From Symbiodinium natans (lineage: Eukaryota; Sar; Dinophyceae; Suessiales; Symbiodiniaceae): 57,500 bases of DNA. Shown piece by piece: positions 18,881-29,710 of this stretch. The notes below the pieces were generated by a model. The model saw only the letters and a program-made list of their open reading frames with translations. It was not told where the DNA came from and ran no database searches. Made by a program: the position numbers and the translations under genes. How positions within the stretch are numbered: position 1 is the first letter of the stretch; every line of letters starts with the position of its first letter. The stretch is taken from contig CAJNDS010001469.1 in NCBI GenBank assembly GCA_905221605.1, positions 505,001-562,500 of the forward strand, read 5' to 3'.

Positions 18881-20588
18881 GCGCTACTGGGCTTCCCAGC
18901 CTCGGCAAAGCCATCGCCCGAAGAGCTGAAGAAGGCTTATCGAGCCTTGGCTTGCACCTGTCAAGGGCATTTAGGGTTTAGGGTTTAGGGTTTAGGGTTT
19001 AGGGATTAGGGTTTAGGGTTTAGGGTTTAGGGTTTAGGGTTTAGGGTTTAGGGTCGTATCTTGGGATGTTCCCCCTTATACTAACAGTCCTTAACACGGA
19101 CTATAGTACCCCCCCCCACCCCCCCTATTGAAATCCCTATTAAGGACTGTTGGTATAAGGGGGAGCATCCCAACTCGTATCCCTAAGGTTGTACCCCTAA
19201 AGTCCCTAAAGCTTCCCCTTAATATACTCTTACTATACCCCAAGGGTCTTTACAAAGGATCCCGAAAACCCAAGGGTAATTCAAGGAGCCCTCTATCCCC
19301 GTTAGTTTGGGCTCTGTGGGCACCCTGTAATGAAGGAATTTGCCTTCAAAACTCGATTTGTGATGAGGGTCTGCGAGCCTAGCTAGAGTACGCTCGGAAG
19401 CATAGCTTCTAGGGTACATGGCTACTCTCTAGGTAGGGCTTTGCATGACAGGTCCTGGGAGAGCAAACGCGTTCCGAAAGTATCTTTGGCCTTCCTGCGT
19501 CATTTGCGTCCAGTTACCCAGTGTTTTGGGTTTTGGGGGTTAGGCCCCTGCCACACCTACAGTACCCCATCGTATGTAGACCTCGCATAGGGGTCCCTGA
19601 AGCCCCTAAACCCTACACCCTACACCCTAAACCCTAAACCCTAAACCCTAAACTCCTTACATTCTGTGAAGGAACCATGGCTATGCGGTGGCACCCAGAT
19701 CGCCCCCACAACCGCGAGAAGGCCTCGGAGGCCGGGTTCTGAACCCTAAACCTTTAGGGTTTAGGGTTTAGGGTTTAGGGTTTAGGGTTTAGGGTTTAGG
19801 GTTTAGGGTTTAGGGTTTCTTTGAAGGCCCGCGACTAGAAGTCGATACCTGAAATGGGTTCCTTAGGGTGTTAGGGTTTGAGGTTTCAGAAAATAGGCAG
19901 ACGAAGACAGCTTTAGTCTGGAATCAGGGTATGAGGTACCCTAGATCATCCCTTAAAGGGTAAATAGAGGGCCCCAATTCCCTCATTCCCTGCTAAGGAC
20001 CAGGCGGTAAAGATATCCACCGTAACATCAAAGAGGTGCAGCGAACATGCAGTCAACAGTTCTGTCAAACAAACTCGAGTGAAATCGGGCGCAGCCCTTG
20101 CAAACTGCACATCTGCATGGCCAACATCACGATTAGTGTTTGGGGTTTAGGGTAAAGGTTTCAGGGGGTTCTCTGTAGGGGTTTAGAAGGATTTCTCCTT
20201 TTTAGGGTTACGCCTTCGAAGCTTGAAAAGGGCGAGACAAGGGTTCTGAGCAAGCGTGCGCAGCTGTATAAGCTTACGCATGACTGCCTATTCCTTTCCT
20301 TTTTTTGTTCAACGTTCCCTCGTAAAGAAACCAGCCCAAAAAAACTGCACCCTTGTTTTAATATGGTTACCGGGCTAGCGGCTACCAAGTATTCCTGCAG
20401 CTTCGTGATGCATTGCGTGAGTCGACGTTGCACCCTACTTGGCTTGTTTGCTCTGCCTCCGCCTCTTCTTATTGGATGCGGGTCTAAACCCTAAACTCTA
20501 AACCCCGTGACCCTGAAGTCTGTCTGGCTCGAAGGCTACGGCCAACTTCAAAGCCGCCAAAGCTGCCTATGACTCTTTACGGGCGTAG
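18881..20588 (+). CDS. J-domain (DnaJ/Hsp40-like) protein, 3 exons visible, 5' part not found
   Basis: Exons 18881-18941, 19672-19730 and 20535-20588 splice in frame to ALLGFPASAKPSPEELKKAY, RTMAMRWHPDR, PHNREKASEATANF and KAAKAAYDSLRA followed by TAG. This is a J domain: helix II with KKAYR, the HPD loop that stimulates Hsp70 ATPase, and helix III. The first intron (18942-19671) is GA-AG and the second (19731-20534) GC-AG, both followed by G. Each is filled with telomeric arrays; the second also holds a family-C element (19921-20004) and a degenerate family-G element ending near 20389. The 5' exon supplying helix I and the start codon was not located. The protein stops right after the J domain, as in small J-proteins. 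Its partner Hsp70 and compartment are unknown. Confidence 0.7.
18961..19055 (+). repeat. Telomeric array (TTTAGGG)n in a J-domain gene intron
   Basis: About 12 units from 18970 to 19052 with one ATTAGGG variant, inside the first visible intron of the J-domain gene. A family-F MITE follows directly at 19061. Confidence 0.85.
19061..19173. mobile_element. MITE-like palindrome, family F (and other copies)
   Basis: Arms TTGGGATGTTCCCCCTTATA and TATAAGGGGGAGCATCCCAA, inner arms CTAACAGTCCTTAA and TTAAGGACTGTTGG. Other copies: 21442-21528, 24636-24730, 35949-36039, 39024-39112 and a right half at 56383-56442. Confidence 0.78.
19741..19820. repeat. Head-to-head telomeric repeats
   Basis: CCCTAAACC at 19743-19751 is followed at once by TTTAGGG units to 19818, so two orientations meet. 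Similar inversions occur near 22140-22205 and 25035-25100. Confidence 0.7.
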
Positions 20589-22045
20589 GGCCGCGGGAGG
20601 AGAGGGGCGTATGGGAATTCGGAGCATTTCATTGCGCACACACACACACACACACCGGTAACATACATCTACATTTACGTATCTATCTGTATATGTATAT
20701 ATATATATATATGTATGTGTGTGTATATACACACATACTACTCACCACAAGGAATGTCTACATAACATGCGGTGGAATGACGCAACATAAACAGAAAACA
20801 CAACAAAACACAACACAACCGAACACAGCATAACGCAGCATGACACAACGTTCGCTGATTCCTGACGACGGATCTCTCCTACAATAAATTTATAAATCCC
20901 TCACTTTTTTGCTACCCTACATTTTAGGGTCATGCAAGCGTTCTGCCTAGAGAAAGCTGTTGAGCATGGAAGTGTGCTTTAATTGTTGGTTTTGTTCGCT
21001 CTTGTCGGCAGGTCCGTAGTTGCTTCCAGGCAGAATTTAGTTGTTCAATGTCCATGGAAGCTGAATCTCCCATGTCACCGAGAACACCCACCCATGTGGC
21101 TGCAATTAGCTTGAGGAGGTGACACAGCATGAAACTGGCAATGGGGATGTGCTGGTCGTTAGTGGCTGTTGAAGAAATGTTCATGTGGCAGGGGCAGGTT
21201 GCGTCATCTCACATTTGTCGCGGTAACATGCTGTGACTGTCTATCCGTACCCTTAGCCCTAGAACCTGCACTTTTTGGAAGCTGGCGGAAGTAATTAGCA
21301 TTCACATTGCACGCGACGTGTTTGCATGCTTCACTTGACAAGCCCAGGGCAGAACAGCTGTTGAACACTCGCAAGCCAGAGCTGTTAGCTCCAAGTCCCT
21401 TGCCCTTTGGGTAGACTCTTCCGTGCCTATGCGCCCAGAATTTGGGATGTTCCCCATGATGCTAACAGTCCTCAATAGGGATTGTAGTCCCAATCAAGGA
21501 CTGTTCGTGTAAGAGGGGACATCCCAAACCAGAATGTGCATCAGCCGCATTCGGGCAGGCATGCTTGGGGGAGCACTGTTTCAGAAGCATTTGCAACCAA
21601 GCCTTATACAACACAGCCCCCAGCCTGAGCAAATTGCCTTGCCAGCTTGCCAGAGAAGCTTCATTGGAGGTTGTGCAAGACATTCCCTGCAGGAAAATGT
21701 TCATGGCAAACGTCCTATCGTACTGCAGCGTGCAAGGTTTAAATCGAGGGTGTTGCGATTATTCTGTCGGGCAACTTCTCTCATCAGAGCCAAAACGTCT
21801 GATCTGCTCGAGTCATTATTCGACCACCGAGACCTATCAAGCCTACAACCCCCCCCCCCCCAAAAGCCTTACTCTACTTGTGCCTCATGCGAAAAACAAG
21901 CCCTTAGATGATTCTGTTGTTTTTTGTTTTCTGGCATTTCTTTCGCAAAGGTTCGTTCGGTGCAGTAGTTGTTCGCAGCTGTTAACTTGATGAGGCGCTG
22001 AAGCGTTCTAAGCTGGCTTAGAGTTTCGAGCTGATCCTTAGGCTT
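20589..22045. other. Interval with microsatellites and unassigned open frames
   Basis: Holds (CA)n at 20637-20655, (TA)n/(GTAT)n at 20690-20735 and AACACAAC-type repeats at 20795-20850. A family-F element is at 21442-21528. On the minus strand, open stretches at 20930-21208, 21462-21704 and 21869-22051 look somewhat protein-like (for example QRLIKLTAANNYCTERTFAK), but none matches a family I know and they are in different frames. They may be exons or a decayed gene. Confidence 0.3.
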
Positions 22046-22139
22046 ACCCAAAGGCTCCTGTGTAGGTACCTTTTTGGGGTAGTATACTCGAATGCCCTAT
22101 AACCAACCTAAGAGGGAACTACACTGGAGCCTTTGGGTA
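22046..22139. mobile_element. MITE-like inverted repeat, family E (and other copies)
   Basis: Arms ACCCAAAGGCTCCTGTGTAG and CTACACTGGAGCCTTTGGGT with inner TACCTTTTTGGGGTAGTATA. Other copies: 23728-23820, 24468-24558, 25219-25311, 43439-43520 (degenerate), 45147-45281 (with an inner duplication) and 48852-49004 (interrupted by telomeric DNA). The 23728 and 43439 copies abut family-D elements. Confidence 0.78.
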
Positions 22140-22619
22140 GGGCTTGGGGTTTAGGGTTGAGGGTCGAGGGGTTAGGGCCCTAAACTCCAAACCCTAAACC
22201 CTAAAGAGGGCTATGGGTTTGCACTCCTCCAGCTGGAGAGTCTTGAATGGAGCCGACCCTGTGTCAACGCAGGTGGAACGTTTCACCACACATGTGACGA
22301 AGAAGGTGATCTCACCCGAAGAGCCCAAGTACCCCTTAACTAAGGAATATATATATATATATATATGTATGTATGTGTGGGTTTAGGGTTCGGTCAGGAT
22401 ACCCAAAGAGCCCTCTGTACCCCTGAATTACGGAATATACCCTAGCTCATATCAGGGACCCCCATATACATTAAGGTCTATTCCTGAAATTAAGGGGTAT
22501 AAAAGGGCTCTTTGGGTCAAGCTGATTGCTTCAAGCTAAGCATTCTGGGCTGAGGGCCGAATGATACAGTAGTTTTGGTGAGTCCTCCATGTTGGGCAGA
22601 ACAAACCAACTTCTCCACA

Positions 22620-22760
22620 CAACCGCGGCGGAGTGCCCGCGTAAACCCTTAACCCTTAACCCTTAACCCTTAACCCTAAACCCTAAACCCTAAACCCTAA
22701 ACCCTAAACCCTAAACCCTAAACCCTAAACCCTAAACCCTAACCTAAACCTCAATCCTGC
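22620..22760 (-). repeat. Telomeric array (CCCTAAA)n with CCCTTAA variants
   Basis: Begins as four CCCTTAA units at 22646-22672, then about ten CCCTAAA units to 22748. A short coding-like stretch follows (22760-22830) with no recognised family. Confidence 0.85.
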
Positions 22761-22860
22761 GGCTTGTGGCCTCAAACGAGATCACCAGCTTCTCAGAGAA
22801 GAGCTCTGAGCGTCACAAGCCTGGTAGGTGCAAACTGGCCCAGGAGGGATGGACAATAGT

Positions 22861-23616
22861 CTCAGCACACAAACCCTAAGGACACATGTACCTATGTAGC
22901 GTATGCTTGGGCCCTAAAGCTACGACAAAGGAACCCCTTTTAAGGCCCAAGTATATACTAACATAGGTACATGGATCCGTCGGGAAAAGGCTAGTTTGAA
23001 TCAATGCTTATTGGGCATCAGGTTTACTTCCTGCTTCGGTGTTGCGAGGTTCTTTGCACCGCGCCAGCTTTACCATATTGGTCTCGCGGGATTGTGCTGC
23101 ATGGCAAAAGTGCAGCATTGCAACATGTTTTCAAGGCTTCTGAAACGACTGTTATGTTGGTGCTTTTGGGCCTAAAGGCCCTCTTAAGTAAGGCCTTCGG
23201 GCTATTTTAAGCCTTGAGGTAAACCCTACTAAGATGCACGCCGGCCCCTAAACCCGAAACCCTATACCAGCCAGCTATGCAGGAGCGAAAATCCCTATGC
23301 CAGGTTTGGTTTGTCGTCGCTCTGGCAGGGGCAAGCTTAGATCAAGGCCTTAACTCCCAACAACCATTGGTCCGCATGAACGTCCTATTCTCCGACTTCA
23401 TGACCGCATGTATTGGGATATTCACTCTTTTTCTAGCCAGTCCTTAATGGTGATTAAAATAGCGGGTATCAATATCTTCTGTCTTTTGGGTGGGTGGGGG
23501 GTCCTAAGCAAATTTTGTAGAAAAGGGGAGCCCTAAACCCAAATAACCCTAAAAACCCTCAACCAATAGCAGTAAACCGATGAGTTCCGAGGAGCGGGAG
23601 TAGGCCCTCTTGTCCT
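22861..23616. repeat. Solitary spacer module S, copy 3 (no nitrate reductase attached)
   Basis: Homologous to 6263-7010 and 12285-12972 from CTCAGCACACAAACCC to GGGAGTAGGCCCTCTTGTCC. Here the sequence continues into the rest of a family-K-like element (GTTAGGGTTGGGATTCCCTTG..., to about 23680) instead of the nitrate reductase 5' UTR. A family-B element is at 22874-22983. The 85-codon open frame of the other copies is frameshifted here near 23400. Confidence 0.8.
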
Positions 23617-23818
23617 TTTTTGTTAGGGTTGGGATTCCCTTGTAATCCCGTTAAAACCAAAAAGGGTACCCTAATCACCCTAAACCCTAAAACCGCTTCA
23701 TCTTTGGAGGTCTAGGTTCAAAGGTATACCCAAAGGCTCCTATGTAGTACCTTTTTTGGGGTAGTATACTAGTATTCCCTTAGCTAACCCAAAAAGGAAC
23801 TACATTGGAGCCTTTGGG

Positions 23819-23974
23819 TACTTGAAGGTTCATGGTACTTACTTAACCAATTCTAACTGTACTTCTAACCCTACTTATAATACCCCTAAAGGGCCTTATA
23901 GGGGTTATCCCAATTATAAGTAGGGTTATAAGTACAGTTATAGTTGGTTAGTAAGTACCATGAGCCTTCAAGTA
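23819..23974. mobile_element. Family-D MITE abutting a family-E MITE
   Basis: Family D with arms TACTTGAAGGTTCATGGTAC and GTACCATGAGCCTTCAAGTA. It begins on the last bases of the family-E element at 23728-23820, so the two form a compound. Confidence 0.7.
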
Positions 23975-24099
23975 GGTTCCAAACTCTCTCGCCAGGGCAA
24001 CCCGCGGACTCGCAGCTTGGACGACCAAGTGGAGCCTCTCGCGGAACCTTGGGAAGCGAGAAGAGCTGGTGGTGGCCATCTTGTTCCCTTTTTTCGGAT

Positions 24100-26530
24100 T
24101 TAGGGTTTAGGGTTTATAGGGTTTAGGGTTTAGGTTTTAGGGTTTAGGGTTTGGGTTCAGGTGGCTATCTTGTACCAATCTAGGACCCCCCCAATACAAC
24201 TGGAGAACCTCCAATCCCATCAACCCTCAACCCTAAATCAACTACTTAGAGCAGCCGATGTTCTACCCTTTCCAGAAATCATCCTCATTCTAGGGCGCAG
24301 AGCCCTTCTTCGATTTCTTTAGGGTTTGGTTCCCTTATGTTCCCTTACAAGCCCCTGAAAACCAAAACGGGCACCCTTTTCCTTTCTTCCTAGATTGCTC
24401 TTGGTCCTAGCATTTGACATGTATACATATGCACACCAGAAGTCACTGAAGTACATCTTGTACTTATGCAAAGGCTCCTATGTAGTACCTTTTTTCGGGT
24501 AGTATACTAGTATTCCCTTAGCTAACCCAAAAAGGAACTACATTGGAGCCTTTGGGTATGCACAAACCTTCAAGACACCCGAAAGCCCGAAGTCAACCCT
24601 GAAATAGCCTTCAGCTAAATCTTGAACCCTAGAAGTTGGGAGTTCCCCCTTTTTTCCTATCAGTCCTTAATAGGGATTATAGTACCCCCGAGTAACATCC
24701 CTGCTAAGGACTGTTAGTATAAGGGCCAACCTAGAAAGCTTACAACACAAAACATCTGGCGGGCAGTGGTATGTCGTGCAGCCCGAAGTCCTTCAACTTC
24801 GCTGGGAGTATGGACGTTAGGGTTTCGGGTTTCGGGTTTAGCGTAAACCATCGAATCCAATCCTCGTGAAGTGGGGGGGAGGGGATGTCTGGTTTGTAGT
24901 CTGGCTTCTGTAAGCCTTGGGGTTGAGTGTTCAGAGCTGAGCAAGCTTGGTTGAAGGGCCCCTGAACCGGAAACCATCCTGAGCAAGCTCGACAGTTCCA
25001 TTGAGTCAATTCCCCACAGTGTTTGGAGTTTCGGGGTTAAACCCTAAACCCTAAACCGTAAACCCTAAACCCCAAGTTCAGGGTTTAGGGTTGAGGGTTT
25101 CAGGAACCGCCAAGAGATGCCTTTGGCTCAGTTTCTGCAGATCATTTGGCTTGGGTGTTTTCAGGTGGAGGAGTTGGGTTTCAGGGCGTCCGGCTTCTGG
25201 TGGAGAGTTTTAGGTCGTACCCAAAGGCTCCTATGTAGTACTTTTTCGGGGTAGTATACTAGTATTCCCTATAACTAACCCAAAAAGGAACTACATTGGA
25301 GCCTTTGGGTACGGTTCAGAGCTGCTTGTGGGAGGATTTGGGTCTTAGGGTTTGGCTTATCGGGTGCAGGATCCAGGTGGCATTCCTGCTGCGGGTTTAG
25401 GCTTTGGGCTTAGGGTCGAGGATGTCAGGCGTGCAAGGTCTGAACCCTAAACCCTACTTGTAGGTTCATGGGTACTTATAGCCACAGTTCTAAGTTACAA
25501 GTTATAAGTCTACTTACAACCTACTCAGAGGGACTTAGGCGGCCTTAAGTAGAGTTATAGTCAGGGTTATATATAAGTACCCATGAACCTCCAAGTAGCC
25601 TAAACCCTTAGCTCGGGTCTGTTGCGGGCTGTTAGGCCAACTGTTATAGGCCCTAAACCCTAAACCCTAAAACCCTGTTTGGGAGACCCAAGGCGTGAAG
25701 TGTGAGAATGCAGGTTTTTGTGATCGAGCGTCTTGGTAGTTTCCGTAAATTGTGTTCCCTTTGGGGGGTTCCCATATCTAGGACGCAGAGTAGGCCAGTA
25801 GGCCCTTATTCCCTTTTTGGGGGTTTAGGTTCCCTTATAAACCCCTATAAACCAACAAGGACAACCTTTTTGTATTCCTAGCCTGCCCTTAGGCCTGCAC
25901 GGAGGCTAATGTTTAAGGGGCCGGAACCATATGGTGTGTCAGTATTGCTGGAGGCACGCGGGCGCGCGCGCGGGCGCGCGCGCGCGCTCGCGCGTGCTCT
26001 CGCCTAGGTGTGGTCATACGCGGAGATCCGAGGTGCCCCGGACCCTAAACCCTAAACCCGCGGAGGGCGCCAAATCGCGCTCTCGCCTGTAGATCCCGTG
26101 CACGTTCCGTACTTGAAAATAGTGCGCCCACCCAGGCTTTCGATCCCCACCAGGGTTCCAAGCTTAGACTACCTATGGGGATCCCTAATATGATGTAAGG
26201 TTCTTGGTTCCGTCCCAAGAGCCCCACCCACCACCCCCCCCCCCCCCCCACAAAAAAAGTGCAAGAAAGCCTCATGGCTTGAGACGAGGAACCTGTTATG
26301 GGGGTAGCCCCTCTCCACCTCCGATCCAGAGAGCTCTCAATACATATATGTATATATATATATATACACCCCTTTGTTTATGGAATGTACCTTACATTCT
26401 ATGGGGATCTGCAATATGATTTCAAGCAGATGTTTCAGTTAAAGGGTGTTGGGCCCTTTGGGGGACCTTCAACCCTGTTTCTAGTACTCTACACGGATCC
26501 TCTTACTTAAGATTCCCGGCCTTCTTTATA
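24100..26530. other. Mosaic of MITEs, telomeric fragments and low-complexity DNA
   Basis: Contains family K (about 24297-24415 and 25786-25910), E (24468-24558, 25219-25311), F (24636-24730) and D (25455-25598), with telomeric runs between. A pure CG alternating tract lies at about 25956-25996. A poly-C stretch is at 26233-26250 and (TA)n at 26340-26366. Short coding-like stretches occur (for example 24752-24815), without a recognisable domain. Confidence 0.5.
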
Positions 26531-27289
26531 AGGAGATCGTCCGCGTGCAAAGGTGTGGGAATTCATCGGATGGGAAGAAAGAAAGCAAGACGATTGAGGG
26601 CTAGGTGGGTTTTTCAACGGGTCGAATTTCCTGAGGCCCGAAAAAAACTCCCAAGCCTCTTCGCGTCAACCAGAGCTTTCTCAACCTTAACCCTAAACCC
26701 TAAACCGTAAACCCGTAGCCCTAAACCCTAAACCCTGAACGAGGAGCTGAGGATGATGACACCGCAGTCCTCAGGCCGAACTCTTGGCGATGCAGGCAAC
26801 TTCTAGGTGGTTTTCGGGTCAAAAAGGTTTGGGGTTTGGAGTTTAGGCTTCAGGGTTTAGGGTTTCGGGTTTAGGGTTCAGGGTTTAGGGTTTAGGGTTC
26901 AGGGTTTAGGGAGCTGCTGCTCCCAGGAGGATTGCTCAGTTTGGGCCTCTCCTGCAAAACAGGTTCTATCAAGAGCCTAACCCCAAAAAACCCTAAAACA
27001 AGAGACCCTAGATCCTTAGGGAAAGGGCTTTGCTGAAGCACGGTCTGAAGTCACCACTGTGAGATGAGCACTTTGGCCGTAGCTGGCGCCAGAGAGCAGA
27101 TGGGCCGGAGACTTTCCTGAAGATTCGACGCCCCTTAGGCCCCACGCTCTGCCATCTGCTTAAGAACCCCTCCGAACAAAAAAGTAATTCCTATGCTGCC
27201 ATTACAGGATTTCTACAAAACCCCCAAACCCTAGAGTTAGTGTAGGACAGGATACCGCAGGAGCCCTGAAACAAGAAGGGTGAAGGATG

Positions 27290-27388
27290 CGGTTTAGGGT
27301 TTAGGGTTTAGGGTTTAGGGTTTAGGGTTTAGGGTTTAGGATTTAGGGTTTAGGGTTTAGGGTTTAGGGTTTAGGGTTTAGGGTTTAG
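27290..27388 (+). repeat. Telomeric array (TTTAGGG)n, about 14 units
   Basis: Near-perfect units with one ATTTAGG variant in the middle. Confidence 0.9.
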
Positions 27389-28103
27389 TGCAAAAATTGT
27401 ATGCTTTTTTTGCAAGCATCGCAGCACCTGCTTTTGCTAGACAACTGGAGACGCAAAGCAAGACTGGCAAGGTTCAATGTTCCATGCACTCTGCCCCAAA
27501 ACCGTTATAGAGCCCAACAAGAAACGTGAAACCCCCAAACACTGCATCCTAACCCTCAACCCCCCGAGACCCCAACCCTGAAGCCTAACAGCCCTAGGCC
27601 CTCATGCTTCATCCTGTGCCCATAGCATTAGCTAAGCAGTGAACAGTGAACTCTGCATCCTGTACTACTTCTCCTCAGAGCTCGCAACCATCAGCCCTTC
27701 GCCACGCAGATTGCATGTGGCCCATGGTTTAGGGTTAGCCAGTTTAATTCCTAGAAGGTTTTAAGGTCATAGGGTTTTACCTGGAGCGGACCCTTTTTTT
27801 CCCGTGTATAACCCCTGGCCCCTGTATGCATATATACATATAAGTTACCTTATATGGTCCCTATATGCCTAAGTAGCCCTCCTAAACCCTGGACCCCAAA
27901 GCCCTAGATAATCCCAATATATACCAAAGTAGCCGCCTAAGGTCCCTTATGTCGGTCCATCCTTAGCCCCTTGATATTGGAATCAGCTCCGGGTTCAAAA
28001 GGACCATACCGTTGATTGCTTATAGGAGTAGGGTTCGGGCCAATAGATCAGGACCATCGGGTTCCTAGCACATGAAGCAACAGGAAAGTTTTTCCAAGAC
28101 CCC

Positions 28104-28213
28104 TGGGAGAATCCAAAACGTAGAGCCTGCAAATAGTTCCCTACACTAGTGTTGGGTCATTCTGAGGAACCCTTACAGGGATCTACTTTTTGGATCCTCC
28201 CAGGGGTCTGGCT
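28104..28213. mobile_element. MITE-like inverted repeat, family J (and other copies)
   Basis: Arms AGACCCCTGGGAGAATCC and GGATCCTCCCAGGGGTCT, with TTGGGTCATTCTGAGGAACCCTTA inside. Copies at 46194-46365 and 51328-51523 are each split by a CCCTAAA array. Confidence 0.75.
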
Positions 28214-28570
28214 TTATGCCTCCAAGCAACTGACTAATGGTTCGTAGGGACTCTGCCAACCTTTCTCGTAGGTACTTGGGAGGTTTCGGATTCCATTATC
28301 CCTTCCTTAGGGAAGCCCTAAGTCTCTGGGGCTCTTTGGCAGGTCCGGCCTTTCGTCCTCCGAGTGACATGGTTGGACGGCATCTCCCTGACGGCATATG
28401 ACTCAACTACCAGGCCACTGCAGCCTAAACCCTAAAGCCTACACCCGAGTGGTTGCTTTGGAATGAAGCCTTCAAGAGAAGTTCAAGCCCATAGGGGATC
28501 CTCAAGTTACCCTAAACGCTAAGCCCCTCACTCAAAGGTCCATATCTGGTGCTTTCGCATTCCCAGCTTT

Positions 28571-28670
28571 ACCTTGTCATAGTTGGGTAACATTTTACAT
28601 TTTTAAGGGTACTTAAACCCAATAAGGAATATAAATTTCAAATTTTAATATTACCCCAACAATGAACAAG
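28571..28670. mobile_element. Family-I element (same family as nitrate reductase intron 1)
   Basis: TGTCATAGTTGGGTAACATT at the left and ATTACCCCAACAATGAAC at the right, with TTTTTAAGGGTACTTAAACC inside. AGCTT occurs on both flanks (28565-28569 and about 28669-28673) as a possible target duplication. Confidence 0.65.
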
Positions 28671-29710
28671 CTTAGGGTTTTGGGGCACATTGTTCTGGTG
28701 CTGTTCAACAAGTTTCATTGGTGCACGGTGCTCGGTTTCTTTTGGTCCCTCTGGGGGTTCGCAGAGGTCCTAGAAGTCCATCCCAAAAAAAAAGCCTTTC
28801 AGGGTTGAAATCACGGCCTAAGCAGCATGTAGGGTTTAGGGTTTAGGTGCCAGCTGCAGAATCAGCTTTGGATCCCTCTGAGGTTAGTTGTTGACTGTTG
28901 CGTCGCAGCACTGGCGAGGATACGTAGTCCTGCCGAACCCTAAGGGTCCATGTACCTTATTAGTATATACTTAGGCCCCAAGGCCCTTATATAGGAAGTA
29001 CTTTAAGGCCCAAGTATTCTCTATTTAGGTACATGGACCCTTAGGGGAAGTCTGCAGACCTCGCCAACCACAGTAGCTTCGCATCATCGCTGGCAGGCCT
29101 GTTTGTATACTGTACTACTTCGTTCGTAGTAGGGAACAAAAGTCTCATCTTCTTATAGATAGAACCCTTCAAGGGTTTTTTGGGGTATTCCCGAACAAGA
29201 AGCAATAAGATGTGGTCAAAAGGCTTAGGCACACCTCAGTCCCCGAGCATCACGAAGGTTTGAGTTTTGGGTTTAGAAGGTTTAGGGGATCATGTCCCGC
29301 AAACTACCTGCATTACCCTTTGCCGGCCTCAAGATGGCAGCTGTGTCAATGCATCACATAAGTATCTCATTTCCTTTTTTTGTTGTAGAAAACTTAAGTT
29401 CGCTTAATGAAGAACTCCGCGAAACAGCATACAGATAGTGATGCCCATATTGTCCTTCTAAGGAAGAGTACTTTAGACACAGTTGGGGAGGGTTCTTAAG
29501 GAAATAGTAGTTTTGTTGTAGAAAATCTGCCTGTTTCTACCCAGAGAGCCCCAAACCCCTTGAGTGAGGTTAATTTCCTTGGATTAAACAAGGCATCCCT
29601 ATAAAATATAAGGTGTATAGTCCTTGTAATTAAAGGGCTCTTTGGGGTACGCACCTGTCCGGCACTGCCATTAAATCAAGGGGTTCTCGCCGTGCGTGGT
29701 GGGGCTCGCC

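Larger units (their letters stand above)
26531..28560. other. Region of telomeric runs with a few coding-like stretches
   Basis: Open stretches on the plus strand at about 26534-26602 (EIVRVQRCGNSSDGKKESKT), 26632-26692 and 26737-26804 (NEELRMMTPQSSGRTLGDAG then stop) are coding-like but unassigned. A telomeric array lies at 27290-27388. Family J (see 28104-28213) and several AT-rich short inverted repeats (27800-27960) follow. No gene can be called. Confidence 0.35.

Noticed and set aside
20397-20458. Coding-like stretch (LQLRDALRESTLHPTW) between J-domain exons
   Set aside because: The J domain is complete without it; it is intronic in the inferred gene. It also shows how easily short open stretches look coding here, which is why the other candidate exons carry low confidence.
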